Assembly: GCA_032622095.1 (NCBI GenBank)
Contig: CP136064.1
Span: forward strand, 52,270,073-52,334,072
Length of the DNA: 64,000 bases
Source of the DNA: Siphonodentalium dalli
Taxonomy: Eukaryota; Mollusca; Scaphopoda; Gadilida; Siphonodentaliidae
Reading direction: 5' to 3'
A model generated the notes under the pieces. It did no database searches. It saw only the letters and a list, made by a program, of their open reading frames with translations, and was not told the origin of the DNA. Positions 1 through 13,269 of the stretch are shown piece by piece. A program made the translations under genes and the position numbers. Numbering within the stretch: position 1 is the stretch's first letter; the number at the start of each line of letters is the position of its first letter.

Positions 1-69
1 GACTGTATTCTCAGCAGCATCGGTGCCTTCACTCACTGGAGTGGGAGCCAGATAGACTGAATGGCCGCG

Positions 70-148
70 TCATGGGAGCAACCTGTTATATTCTGACATC
101 AGCTGAGATTTTTTCACTGAATCCCAAATACGAGCTGAATAATGAAAC
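70..148 (-). CDS. SMG9: SMG9 exon 12 (stop codon)
   Basis: The exon is 79 nt including TGA at 70-72, with acceptor CTATTTTCAG. It encodes FHYSARIWDSVKKS to EYNRLLP, the conserved SMG9 C-terminus. Bases 1-69 are 3' UTR; no poly(A) signal is visible before the window edge. Confidence 0.94.
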
Positions 149-3100
149 CTGAAAATAGGAAAATATTGCTTAGAAATAACAAGAGCTAAAAAAAATATAT
201 AATATGTTTACCTGTTCCAGATAGGGTCTGTTGGTTAGAAATTAGAGAAAGATTCCGTTCCTTGATGTCGATATCAGATCTCAAATCTAATTAGCATGTG
301 CATGTAAATGATCACCTGTGACACATCTATGAAAAGCATTTGGGGCATACCATGTTGTGTAGCACAATAAACCATCATTGTTGCAAAGGAAATTGGTTGC
401 TCATGTCAATAACTTAAATCAAGATTAGGTTTGAAATTGTGATGTGTATTTGAACTGTTTCGAATAATAGTCACTGAAATAATTGTGCAGCTAACAATTC
501 ACTGGTCCACTGGTACTTTAATCACATATTTATCTCTGATGCTGTTATCCCAAAGTGTAATAATCATTGCAAACTTTTAATAATCGAAATGAAAAGTCAC
601 ACTAAATAGTAAACCCACATTAAATCATGCATGTAACAGAAATTGCAGTTGACAATGAATTGTAAATCATCGCAAATCCTTATATGAATATTTCAAGGGT
701 TGATAGTTGTATTGAAATATAGTAACAGCATTTTCTTTAAACGCATACCAGGGATGGGTGACATGGGTCCATTACTTTGCAGAGTATTAAATGCATTAAC
801 ACTGCCAGTACTAGCCATTTTCTGCATTACAGTTACTTTTAAAATGAGAAGTAATACATTACCATTACTATTACTTTTAAAATGAGAAGTAATGCATTGC
901 CATTACAATTACTTTTAAAATGAGAAGTAATGCATTACAATTACTTTTAAAATGAGAAGTAATACATTACCATTACAATTACTTTTAAAATGAGAAGCAA
1001 TATATTACCATTACAATTACATTCAAAAGAAGTGCATTATCATTTATACCATTAACTTTCAGTGTCAGGTTAAATTACAAAATAAATCCTGTGTTTGTGG
1101 CCTCCCTGCCTACCCAAAAAGACACCCGCCCCTAATTGTTTTGTCCAATTTTATGTTCTTTTATAATTGTAGATATATTTTTTTCCATCACAAATCTAAG
1201 CTTTCATGTTCTACCTATGGGAATGAGATAAGGGTAGCGGCAGTGCATACCAGTTTTTCTCTGATAATACTGTATGTGTCAGTAAACTCCTAGGCAAACA
1301 GTGGATCTGTCTCCGCAGCGATTTCAGCAGTGTCTCACAGCTCGGGTAGCCTCTGTAGTCTGGAAGACTGTTCAGTATTGTTTCTGAAACGAAATATCAT
1401 GGTGTCATAGTAAAATGAACTAGAGGTAAGATTGCCCCAGTGGACCTAAGGATACACCACACAGTGTAATTGGGCCATATCACATCTACTTGTATTCAGG
1501 AAAAAAACTCTGTTCTCTGTTCAAATGATTCTGATTAACCTCACAATTATGCATTCACATGTTCCTATGATGGTAAATATCTATCAAGTTTCATAACAAT
1601 TACCCAAGAAATGAGTAAATAAATGCTTGGACAAAATTGTGCATTTGCAGGGTTCCCGCGGGGCCTTGGATTCAAGGAACGGCCTTGAATTTGACAAGGT
1701 GTGGTTCAAGGCCCTGAAATCCTGGAATATGGGCAATGGGCCTTGATAAGCCTTGAATATTCGCAATACAACAACACGCCGATGATCCGTAATTAATCAC
1801 CTCTTACATTTCCGGGTTTACGGTAAATGACTGCATTGGAGCGAGATATAAATAGCGCAGTTATATTATAATAGAGCAGCGATGTATCGAGCATTCTCAT
1901 TGGATAGTTGCAGTGACGTTGGCCAATCGCAAAGCGCGACGTATTATCGCATGTGACTGTCGTGTCAGTCTGCTAAAATGTTGTCGTGTGTGTACTGTTT
2001 TTTTATGATTGTTTTCGATAATTACCAATAAAAAATGGGGAAATGCACATTCCAAGATTGTTGGCTAACTTCCGAAAGTTACAAAGACTGGTTAATGATC
2101 ATTCTGGGCGACAGGTATTCTGCAAAATGCAAACTTTGCCTGAAAACATTTAGCGTGGCGAACATGGGAAAAGCCCTGTTGGATTCCCATGTGAAATCTG
2201 ACAAACATCTTAAAGTTTTGAAGGACAAAAAAAGACGCTACCATTTCCATTCGTAGTCGGACCTAAAAATGATTCGACCACAGCTGGTTCAAGCTTGTAT
2301 ATGTGTTCCTGTTCCTGTTACAAATGTTGATGTTGATGTTAAAAAAAAATATTCCTAGCTTATCTGCATTGAATTGTGTGAGTATAATAATCTGGGAAAA
2401 GTACCAGGTATTATAGTACCCAACCTGAGTAATGTTAATAATTACTAACATGGCAATGTGTGATAGAATACTGATTAATTTATTTTAAGGCCTTGAAAAT
2501 CCTTTTGGGTAAAGGGCCTTGAAAATAGCTGAAAAATGTCGCGAAACGGCCTTGAATAGCCTTAAATTTGATCAGTCCTTGCTTGCAGGAACCCTGATCT
2601 GGTATCTATATATATCAAAGAGTAGGATCTGTCTGTCCATCCGTTCGGAATTTTTCTCCCAGACCCCTAGACCAATTTCAACCAAATGTGGTGTGGTGAC
2701 TTGGGGTACCCTGATGGAGGTAACAACCACATTAGTTTTTCTAAATTTTGATGTAAACAAATTTAATTATATAAATTAAAAAAACACACATATTAAAATA
2801 AGCTCACTATGAGCCTATTTCAGAATCAAATAAATGTGAATATATAGGTTCAATATGAACCCAGAAGCACGCTCTTTATATATGTGTTTTCACTGTGGCC
2901 TACGCCATCCAACATAATAACAGGTATAAGTCAACTATGGGCTTATTCCAGAATCAAATAAATCCAATATGAACCAATGTTAATGATTATGTCCAATATG
3001 AACCTATTTCAGAGGCCCCTCTAATGCTGACCAGAGGCCCCTCTAATGCTGACCAGAGGCCCCTCTAATGATGACCAGAGGCCCCTCTAATGCTGACCAG

Positions 3101-6100
3101 AGGCCCCTCTAATGCTGACCAGAGGCCCCTCTAATGCTGAATAAAGGCTCCCAAAGGAAGTCTGTTTCAGCTGGTTTTGCAATAAATTTGTAAGTAATAA
3201 AAGGGTGATAACTCTACTGAAATAAGTCAGGCAGACATCCTTATCACATATGTGACCCGCCATATCAAATCCAGTCGTAAGTCGGGATTTGTTTACCCTG
3301 TGCCAATGCATTCTCTTATATATGCGAGTCGACCATAGGTCGCCTCGCATATATAAGAGAATGCATTGGCCTAACAATTTTTTACAATTTTAATAATTTT
3401 TTCTTGTATTCTTCAACAATTTTATAATTTCACCCATACAGAGCCCCAGACAAACATGAGCAGACAACACTCTTCTATATGCTTCTATATATGTGTGGGG
3501 CTCCCTGCAGGCTAATGGATGTTTTTTATTTTATGTCCTAAAAACTGTAAGAAACATTTATTTTAAAAAAATGATAAAAAATTGTTAGGCCAATGCATTC
3601 TCTTATACATGTATATGCGAGGCGACCTATGGTCGACTCGCATATATAAGAGAATGCATTGGCACAGGGTAAAAAAAATCCCGACTTACGACTGGATTTG
3701 ATATGGCGGGTCACATATGCACAAGTTCCCATGGTGCTAAATATCTCTTCCGAGTTTCAGAATAATTGCTAGGAAATGAATAAGCACAAGCTCGGAAAAT
3801 ATTATGAATGTTATGAAACATTTCAAAAAGGGGATAACTCGACTAAAAAGGCTGCACACGGTTCCACGATGTAAATATCTGTGCAAAGTTTAAAAAAAAA
3901 CTAAACAATAGACATGAGAATGTAGGATTACAAGCTCAGAAAAAATGTTGCATCCACAGATGCAGACAAACTGATTCCAGTATAACCCGGGCCCCTCTGC
4001 AACTTCATTGCAGGAAGATATAAGAAGTAAATGACACTTAAATAAAGACATGGGTAATAATGAGCAATAATATTTTGATCTGTATGTGTCAACTTTACTG
4101 AAGTTCAACTTTCTAATTACATTTGAATATGCTCTGAAGAATCATATGCTTATTACAAAAATCTATGTCATTTTAGTCTCTTAATCCATTTCTACAAATG
4201 CTATCCCGAATTGAAAATGAAATTGTGAATGAAACTGTAGCTGAAAATGGAGGGCAGATATTTTCATACATCAGTACTGGCTTTTTGAAAAAATCTGAGA
4301 GAGCTAAAAATCGCTATCGCCAGATGGTATTGCTTAAACATTTAGCTCTCGCAGGGGAAACTCATGTATTTGATTTTTGTTTGGAATAATCCAGTTGTAG
4401 ACAAAGCAATTCAAATTCCAACTTCCATGTTCCAAGTTTGACTTTAATTTCTATGAACATGTAATAATTGGTTCAGTGTCCGTGGGATGGACTCATTCCC
4501 CTCGCTGATGATCTGTTTGAGACATACATGTACCTAAAGTCAATAGCAATCTATCATAAAAAAAATCTGACTGCAACGGGTGTTCGAAAGTTAAACAGAA
4601 AACTGGTCAAGGCTCAAAACAAGTGGTCTGACATGGACAATTGTCAGACGCCAAATTAACATTTGTATAGGTTGTCAGGCTCTGCTTTGAAACTGTCTGA
4701 CATAATGTCAGGTTGAAATATTGACATATTTTTAAGGAAAATATCACTGGTAATGTGATATTTTGCAAAATAAATTGATATAGTGTGCTGTTAAATGAAA
4801 TTTATTCTAATGGAGAGCAGTTTTTAATTGTTTGTTTTGCCAAAATCTGGGTTTTTCAGAAGTAAGATTATTAGAACCTGGATGTCTACAAAATATTTGA
4901 ATTGAAAAATTTATGGAACAAGTTTTTTCTCCCTGTCGAGTTATAACATACTAGTGTCCTGTGTTCTATACAGTCATATAAGGATTAACTGTCATGTGGA
5001 CTGTTTTTATGGAGATGTAACGGTGAGGTAAGTGGACATAACTTGTGTAAAACCCGAAGGGTTTTACATACAAGTTATGTCCACTTACCTCACCGTTACA
5101 TCTCCATAAAAAATAGTCCACATGACAGTTAATCCTTATATTTATATACATTTAGCGAAAAAGCCGCTTTTGTAAATATATTTAAATCGAAAAGTGTATC
5201 GTGACAAGATCAGCCCAAAATACCCAATAGCACCCTTGGCAAAAGTTAATAGGAACAATTTCTCTTCATGTTGAAACCCGATGATGTATTAAGTCAATCC
5301 TGCGCGAGTCAAAATGCGCCCAAAGCATTACGCGTTCGTCTTTCCAAACCTAATGACGTATCGATGGTGTTATTAGCTTGGTTTTATGAGGCGTTACGCA
5401 TTCACCGAGAAATAACTGCAACTAGCCACGTGGGCGCCGACCAATCAGAATGCTGGATTTAGTGATGACAACACTTAGTGTGTAAATATATGATCGTAAT
5501 AATAGGCCTACTCTTACATGGTACTAGTAACAGTGCCGGGATCAAAGCAATTGAAGATTTATATAACCTTAAATTTGATCATGAAATTGGCAAGCATGTT
5601 TGATGCTGTGGCCAAGGTGGTATATTATTTATAGTAAAAAAAGTGACAATTGAGAAGAGGAACATAATTGGGGGATAATACATCATTATTTGTTTCACAT
5701 GGCACTATTTCGTGTGATAAAAAAGACATGTGAGGCCTCATTTTGAAATGTCAGACCATGTCTGTTTGGTGCCTGACAAAATGTCAGACAGTCAAATAAA
5801 AATTATTTTAAGGCTTGATACTGGTGAAATAGCGGGTCAATTACCAGTACAGAGTAACCCTTTGAAATAAAAGCGCCAAAACTACAATGCAATGATTGGT
5901 GTGCAGTCAAATAGTGACGATGTATACAGCGTAATACACATATGACAATGTCATGGTAACATCATAGAATGCCGGACTGTTGAGTATGGATATCTTGTGC
6001 ACAGGATTTCCATGGATGAAACTACTCACGCTCTGAGATCCCATGCAATACATATCCCCCAATATGGTGATAAAGTCAAAGTACGGTCAATAATAGTTTC

Positions 6101-9100
6101 ATTATCCCGCAGGGGGCCCCCAAGCACAAACACATAAACGACGACGCATATGTTCATATTTGCAGCCAAACTCAATTATATTTCATAACACAGGGGCTAA
6201 AACTCTGTTCACAGCAGTGGTCCTAACTATAGTTGTTGGACTAATGCAGACTATTGAACAAGCTACACGTTCCAAGTTTGAACGATTTCGCTACCATTCA
6301 TATCATGCCGCTATAAATATCTTTTGTAGTATGACATCACAGTGCACAAATAGTTTTACGATTGACAGGCTATATCCTTTCGGTTTCATTTTCATGGAAG
6401 CCACTTGTTGAAATTCTTGGAAATAATGAATAAAATTCTCCTTGCTAGGTATTATTGGTCAATGCATAGATGCCTTTTTTAGTGTTTAATTATACCTGTC
6501 GGAATCTTATAAATTTGTAAACACTGTAACTCATAGCTTGTTCATTTATTTAGTCTTCAAATTAGACGGCAGTCTCACGGGGGTAGTAGTTACATGATTA
6601 ATGCTCTGAGTACCATCAACAGAAGTAATTCACCCAGGGAAATGATCAACTTGCGTAATATATGTAGCTTTGGATTGCTTTGTGAGTATCTCAGGTGCAA
6701 GGAGATGACTATTTTCAGTGACAGATACCAAAATTTTCTCCCCAAGGGACAAACCATGGTTGCCCCGTCACGTTATTTGTCTCCCCAATACGGCTAAATA
6801 AGGACTCATTTATTTTCCCCTGGCAGACAACCTGACATTAGTCAATGGAATGTAGACATTTTAAATGTACAAGTAATACCAGAGGTCAACCTGAGGAGCC
6901 GAACGTTTGGGATCAATTGGATGACAAATCTTGGTTATAGGGCATACCAAAGTACATGTATTTAGTCAATCATGGCTACCAGCAGCCATAGATTTTCATT
7001 CAAATTTGTTAGCTCCCATCTAGAAGTGATCCTAAACATGTCTGTAAATTTTACAAACAATTCTCCAATAATTGTGGGCTGGAGGGTGTGCTGATGGATG
7101 GAATCAAATGTTAAATCCAAGATGGCTGCTGACGACCATGTTTTTTTTTATATATTTCTTAAAAAATTTGATGGCTCCATCTAAGACCACCCCAAAGATC
7201 CATATGAAGTTTGGTGATAATCGGACGAGGGATGTGGCCTTTAGAGTGTGCCAAAGGATTTAGTCGTGCGAAGATTAAAATCAAAGAGGCATGGCCACTG
7301 GCACCATGTAATTTAACTAAATTCGGACAAGTTTGATGGCTCCCATCTGGTGGTCATACTGAAGATCCACATGCAGTTTGGTGACAATTGAATGAGGGAT
7401 GTGATCTGTAGGGTGTGGCAAAGATACAGATGTCCCCATGAAGATACATATGAAGTTTGGTGGCAATCGGATGAGAGATGTGACCTGTAGGGTGTGCTAA
7501 AGGAAATTTTTGATGGACAAACGCACACTCAGACAGATGCCAACCCATGGAAATAGTTAAAAATTGACTGCTAAAAACTTATAAATTAGTAGAAAACTGG
7601 GGTGGTGGGTCCCAAAAGTGGCCAAAATAAAAAAAAATAGCATACATGTCCAGAATTATTTTATGACCTCTCCCCCTCCCCCTGGCTAACTTGTGATCTT
7701 TCATTAGAACAGATTGATGTCAGACTTACTAGCAGACTCAGGTGTGTCTGTATCAAGAGGCGGTAGCACGTGGAGGTTGAATTCGGAATCGACTGTATTT
7801 GAATTCAGGCCAGCAACGTCCTCAGTAGCAGCAACGCTAATACTATCTGAAAAAGAGAAAATAGCAGCAACGCTAATACTATCTGAAAAAGAGAAAATAG
7901 TAGCAGCAACGCTAATACGAACTGAAAAAGAGAAAATAGTTTTGTTTGTTAAAGGGAGACTATATGCCAAAGTCAATAAATTCCCAGTAATAACAACGAT
8001 ATAATATTGATAATATATAGAAAAATAATTAATTTGAGTCAAAGTTGTCTTCTGTAAATGTTCAGGTAAACAGATTAACATTATTCAAATTTAATAATTT
8101 AATATAAATTTACTTTATGGCTTCAACCATAATGATAGTTACAAATTTCCATGTACATGTATTTACTCATAAAACGACAGCTGTGGCATGAGCCCCGTCC
8201 CATTCTGTAATTTGAAAATATTCGCTCAGAGATCTGTGATGTAGGATTAGTTATCCGGGCGTGTATTGTCAATAATACAATGCAACGTGTTAAAAACTTT
8301 ACCGAATTTTTTTTAACTTCATGAGTTACAATACAATATATTGCATACAGAATCGCTGTCAATCACACCACTATATGCTTAATTTTCAATCAATATTCAC
8401 TCTCAGTCTATTGAGTCGACATGATAAATGTAAAAACAAATTATTTCAGGAGATTTTTCAGCTCTTAATGGAATATAAAGTTTGAAAGAGGGTCAGCCAG
8501 GTTACCATGAACACAGTTGAGTTTTGGCAGTCGCTGCCAAGGAATACAAAATGATCCATTATACGAATCCAGCATGAGGTCTTCTTGGTCTGAGGAATGG
8601 CTTTTGATTTTACAACAAATAGTTTTGATCGGTACTGTGAACAAAATACAAAGAAAGCAGCCATGCAGAACGTGTGTATAACACGTGCTCATCTCACAAC
8701 GTAACACCGGTTATTGCTAGACAGTGTGACAATGTGTCTTTTGCCAACCGCGGTAGTCTTTGATGTCGGCTTTTAATATTGCTACTGTTTAAATAAAAGT
8801 TGTTGTATCCATTCTATGCTGTTGTGCTTACATGCTTTTAGTTCATTAACTTGAGATCTAAGAAAGACGATCTGTTTTAATTTGGTTTCTATACGAAGCT
8901 TCAATGTTCCTGCTTGTTGTCTCAAGTGTAAGGAAATTGGCTACATGTACTTTTCAGTGATAAACATCCAATTTCCCCCCCCGACAGGGCGCCTGGTATG
9001 TGCTTCCCAACTACGGCCACATTCCACCCAACCCCTAGCGGAAACCCTGGTCAAGCCTTGAAATAGCGTGTCTGCCATTTGCAGAATGAGGTCCCCAGAG

Positions 9101-12100
9101 GGTGAATTTCAAGGCTTGACCCTATTATAAGGTATGATACTGCTTCAATTTGTAGGACCAGGCCAAGACCATTTATAAATATAAATAATAAAATAAATAT
9201 AAGAATGAAATATAAAAAAATAAAATTCGCCCGCTCGCCCTAATTTTCCAAAAATGTTGGATGAGATCTAGTATAGTAATTTATTTATATTGGCCTAATG
9301 ATAGTGCAGAATACAGGAATATCGGGCACAATATAAATTTAAATCAGTTCACCCTATAATAGGAATATCTACAAATTATAGTGTATACAACTCAATATAA
9401 ATACCTCCGAGTTGAAGCTTTGATCTGATGAATATATCTGTGCCAATGCATTCTCTTATATATGCGAGTCGACCATAGGTCGCCTCGCATATATAAGAGA
9501 ATGCATTGCCCCAACAATTTTTTACAATTTTAATAATTTTTTCTTGTATTCTTTAACAATTTTATAATTTCACCCATACAGAGCCCCAGACAAACATGAG
9601 CAGACGACACTCTTCTATATGCTTCTATATATGTGTGGGGCTCCCTGCAGGGTAATGGATGTTTTTTTATTTTATGTCCTAAAAATTGTAAGAAACATTT
9701 ATTTTAAAAAAATGATAAAAAATTGTTAGGCCAATGCATTCTCTTATATATGCGAGGCGACCTATGGTCGACTCGCATATATAAGAGAATGCATTGGCAC
9801 AGGGTAAAAAAATGCGTTGGCTGGAGTTGAAGCTTTGATCTGAGAATATATTTACCTCTCAGTTGAAGCTTTGATCTGATGAACAGTCTTGACAGTGTGC
9901 TCACCATTGCTTTGTAATTAACTTTTGTGAAATTTTCTCTGCTGCATTTGGTTTGAACAAAGACTGACAAATGAGAGGAAAAAAAGAGAAATATGTTAAA
10001 AATTCTTCCAGATTTGTAGATAGATATTACAAAATAGAATATACAATAAGAATTAGTTAATACGCTAAAGAGCAAGCAGAACCAAGAGTAAAAAACTAAA
10101 GTGTCAATGACACTGTACCTCAAATTTTGATTAATTTGGTGTCAAATTGTATAGTGGATCTTTAACCCTTTCATGACATGTGTGTCCCCCATATGGAGCC
10201 ACTTATATTTAAGAGAATGCAATGGCTTACAAGGTCAAGGTAAATATTGTTAGGCCAATACATTCTCTTATCCCTTTCATGACAGGAACTGCACTGGCGC
10301 AGCATTAAAGACCCTGTGCCAGTGCATTCTCTTATATATGCGAGTTGACCATAGGTTGCCTCACATATATAAGAGGATGCACTGGTTTACAAGATCAAGG
10401 TAAATATTGTTAGGCCAATGGATTCTCTTATATATGCGAGGATGCCTATGGCAGGTTTTCGTAAAAATTCAGACGCTCCAGTCATGGAAGGGTTAACCCT
10501 TTCAGTGCCAGGGGCCGATCTCATCGGCCCTAATTTATGGTCTGTAAAATCGGCCCTAAAAATATTTAATTTTTTTTTTTATAGATTTTTTTGGGTTGAA
10601 TTATTTTTGGGTATGCTTAAGCATGCTATAGCGAATTTAAAAACAAACTGGATAAAACCTTAGGGGCATGTTATAACTCAAAACTATCACCAAGTATTCA
10701 TAGTAATAATTTTGATGCCCATGAAAAACGTTCCCTGGCACTAAACCTACAAAATAAGTCTGTTAAAGAATATAAGAAAAAATTATTAATATTGTTAAAA
10801 ATTGTAAAAAATAATAACAAATGATGAAAAATTGTTAGGCCAATGCATTCTCTTATATATGCGAGGCGACGTATGGTCGTCTCGCATATATAAGAGAATG
10901 CATTGGCACAGGGTATATGGGTTGATACAAAAATCGGACCTGGCACTGAAAGGGTTAAGTCAAGGATAGTCCAATAAAGTACCTGCATGTGGATAATGTG
11001 CAGGAGTATCTTCATGAACAGCGGATCCTTCGTGACTGGCAGATGGTGTTGGAGGCTTCAACATCTCAGCAATTTGTAGAAATCTATGAATAAATAATGA
11101 ATCATCTTAGTGATTAAATGGACAAAGCTCAGTTGAAACAATATACAATGGATAAATTGTAACTGGGAAATCAAAACTATCTACAGTGTACTGTTCCATC
11201 TATTTTTTGAATATTCTGTTAAAAACATAAGTGAATTATAAGTTGTCATACATAGGCAATGATTTGGTTCGTTGCCATGCCAAAATTTATATGCTCTTTA
11301 CTTACAGTTCTAATACATGCTGATGTGCAATTGTTTCCTGTAGGGCCCTGTGATTCATCGATTCGGATTTCGATTCTCAATTCACTCTCCCAAATGGAAT
11401 TGAATCATTTTCGATTTGGAGGCATCACAGTTATGATTTGATTCACAATATATAAAAGTATATTCCCTTTTATTTATTATCTACAATGAGAGGCCGATTA
11501 CAATCAATTATCAATTATTGCCTCACAGAAAAAACATCCTTCATTGTCACCAATGATAATGTATCATATCATATCACTCTGGATTGCTTGGGTATATTCA
11601 TTATCTGTATCTGCTTATGAGTGAAGTATATATTTTTTTCTCCTATTTTCACACTCCGAAAAAAATTAAATCATAGATAAATATGGTATAAAACCACATA
11701 AACCACTGAGGAATGATTACCTGAGAAAATTGAGATCACAGAACCAATCCTGAGCAATGAGCAATACGTTACACACAGTCATGAGAAATGTGACAAGCTG
11801 GAGGGACTGCATCTCTATACAATTCTCCGCAGCACTGTACTCAGATGGTAGCTTTCTGTCGAGGTGTATCAACCGATCCAATACCGAAGCACTGAGTAGA
11901 GGCTTAAATCAATATCAATTATTATTTTTTAGGATTAGTAAAATGGAAAGTTGAAATGTCTAAGTAATATTAGATGTCAACATGAAGAGATATATAAAGT
12001 GAAATATGAGATGGCCGCTGGTGGCCATTTTCTCCAATGAAATTCAAAAAAATGTGATAGCTCCCATCTAGTGGTCACACCAAAGAAAGACCAATATGAA

Positions 12101-13232
12101 GTTGGTGATGATCGGATGAGGGATGTGGTCTGTAGGGAGTGCCAAAAGATTTGGTCATACAAAGAGTAAAATCCAACATGGCTGCTGGTGGCTACGTTTT
12201 TCAACGAAAAATGGAGAAATTAAAATATTGCTGCAATATCAAAATGGAGTTTGGCACATATATTTAACATGCTCTGAGACACGTTCCGGCTTTATATAGT
12301 GAATTATGTTCTCACCGAAAGCCAATGCATGATACCGATAGGTATATGTTACTTGGGTTGCCACGACTATGAGTTTTCAGAATTGACTAATCAAATATTA
12401 TAGTCGACAGTTAGTCGATTAATCGTTCATATGTGCGGCCTATATTACACCCAAGTAAACAAGTGATAAATCCGAAATAACAATGTCGGACTACTTTACA
12501 TGTACATCCAGCCTGAACACAGTTATAAACTGTCAAGTGTTCCGTGTTTTATTTCATTTACACCAAGGAATACTCATGCTCTCATTCGTCCTGATGTAGT
12601 TATAAACATGCTCACACGCCGTGACAATAACTGTGCAAAATTGCATTAAGCAAAGCTAATCTCGGCTGCGAGCCACTGATACGTATTTCGACAGAACACA
12701 TTCTTCACATTAAGTCAGCTAAAAACACGAAACTGTGGCAAAAGGCATGAAGTTGCACTTAAGTTAATGAGGACGTATACAGGTAGACAGTGGCAGATAT
12801 TTTAGCTTTTGTGGGGGTGATTACTACCATGTATAACCTGGACATTTTAAATTAAATGTTAAAAGAAATAATGAAGCAAATTAATATATTAAATATGTTA
12901 CAACTTTGGAGAATGTAATGTATGTAGCACTAATACGTGATGACACCAACTTGTTACTGACTGTCTAGGAACATTAATTAAAATTCACAGTTAAACATAA
13001 TTTATAGACAATGTCAATGCCATAACATGACATCAAAGGCAAAGGAAGCCACTGGCCCACCATGGACTGTGAGAACATGTCGTACACTGAATTCTTTGAA
13101 GATGACCACCAAACGTCGGCTGTGACATCAAGGGCAAAGGAAGCCGCATCAGAATTGGCGAGTCTGGTGAGAGACCAGGCCTTCCAGGCATGGCATTGGT
13201 ACATAGTACTGCCAACATACAAAACCATACCT

Positions 13233-13269
<37 letters not shown>

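Noticed and set aside
1-69. Minus-strand frame HDAAIQSIWLPLQ near 20-75 as the last SMG9 exon
   Set aside because: It required the wrong phase. The exon at 70-148 gives the true C-terminus FHYSARIW...EYNRLLP with correct phase, so this region is 3' UTR.
3011-3142. 22-bp tandem array as a CRISPR-like array
   Set aside because: The units are contiguous without unique spacers and the genome is eukaryotic.
9704-10123. 139-residue minus-strand ORF as one protein
   Set aside because: Only the part 9856-9963 is coding (SMG9 exon 9); the rest is intron and foldback element read through by chance.
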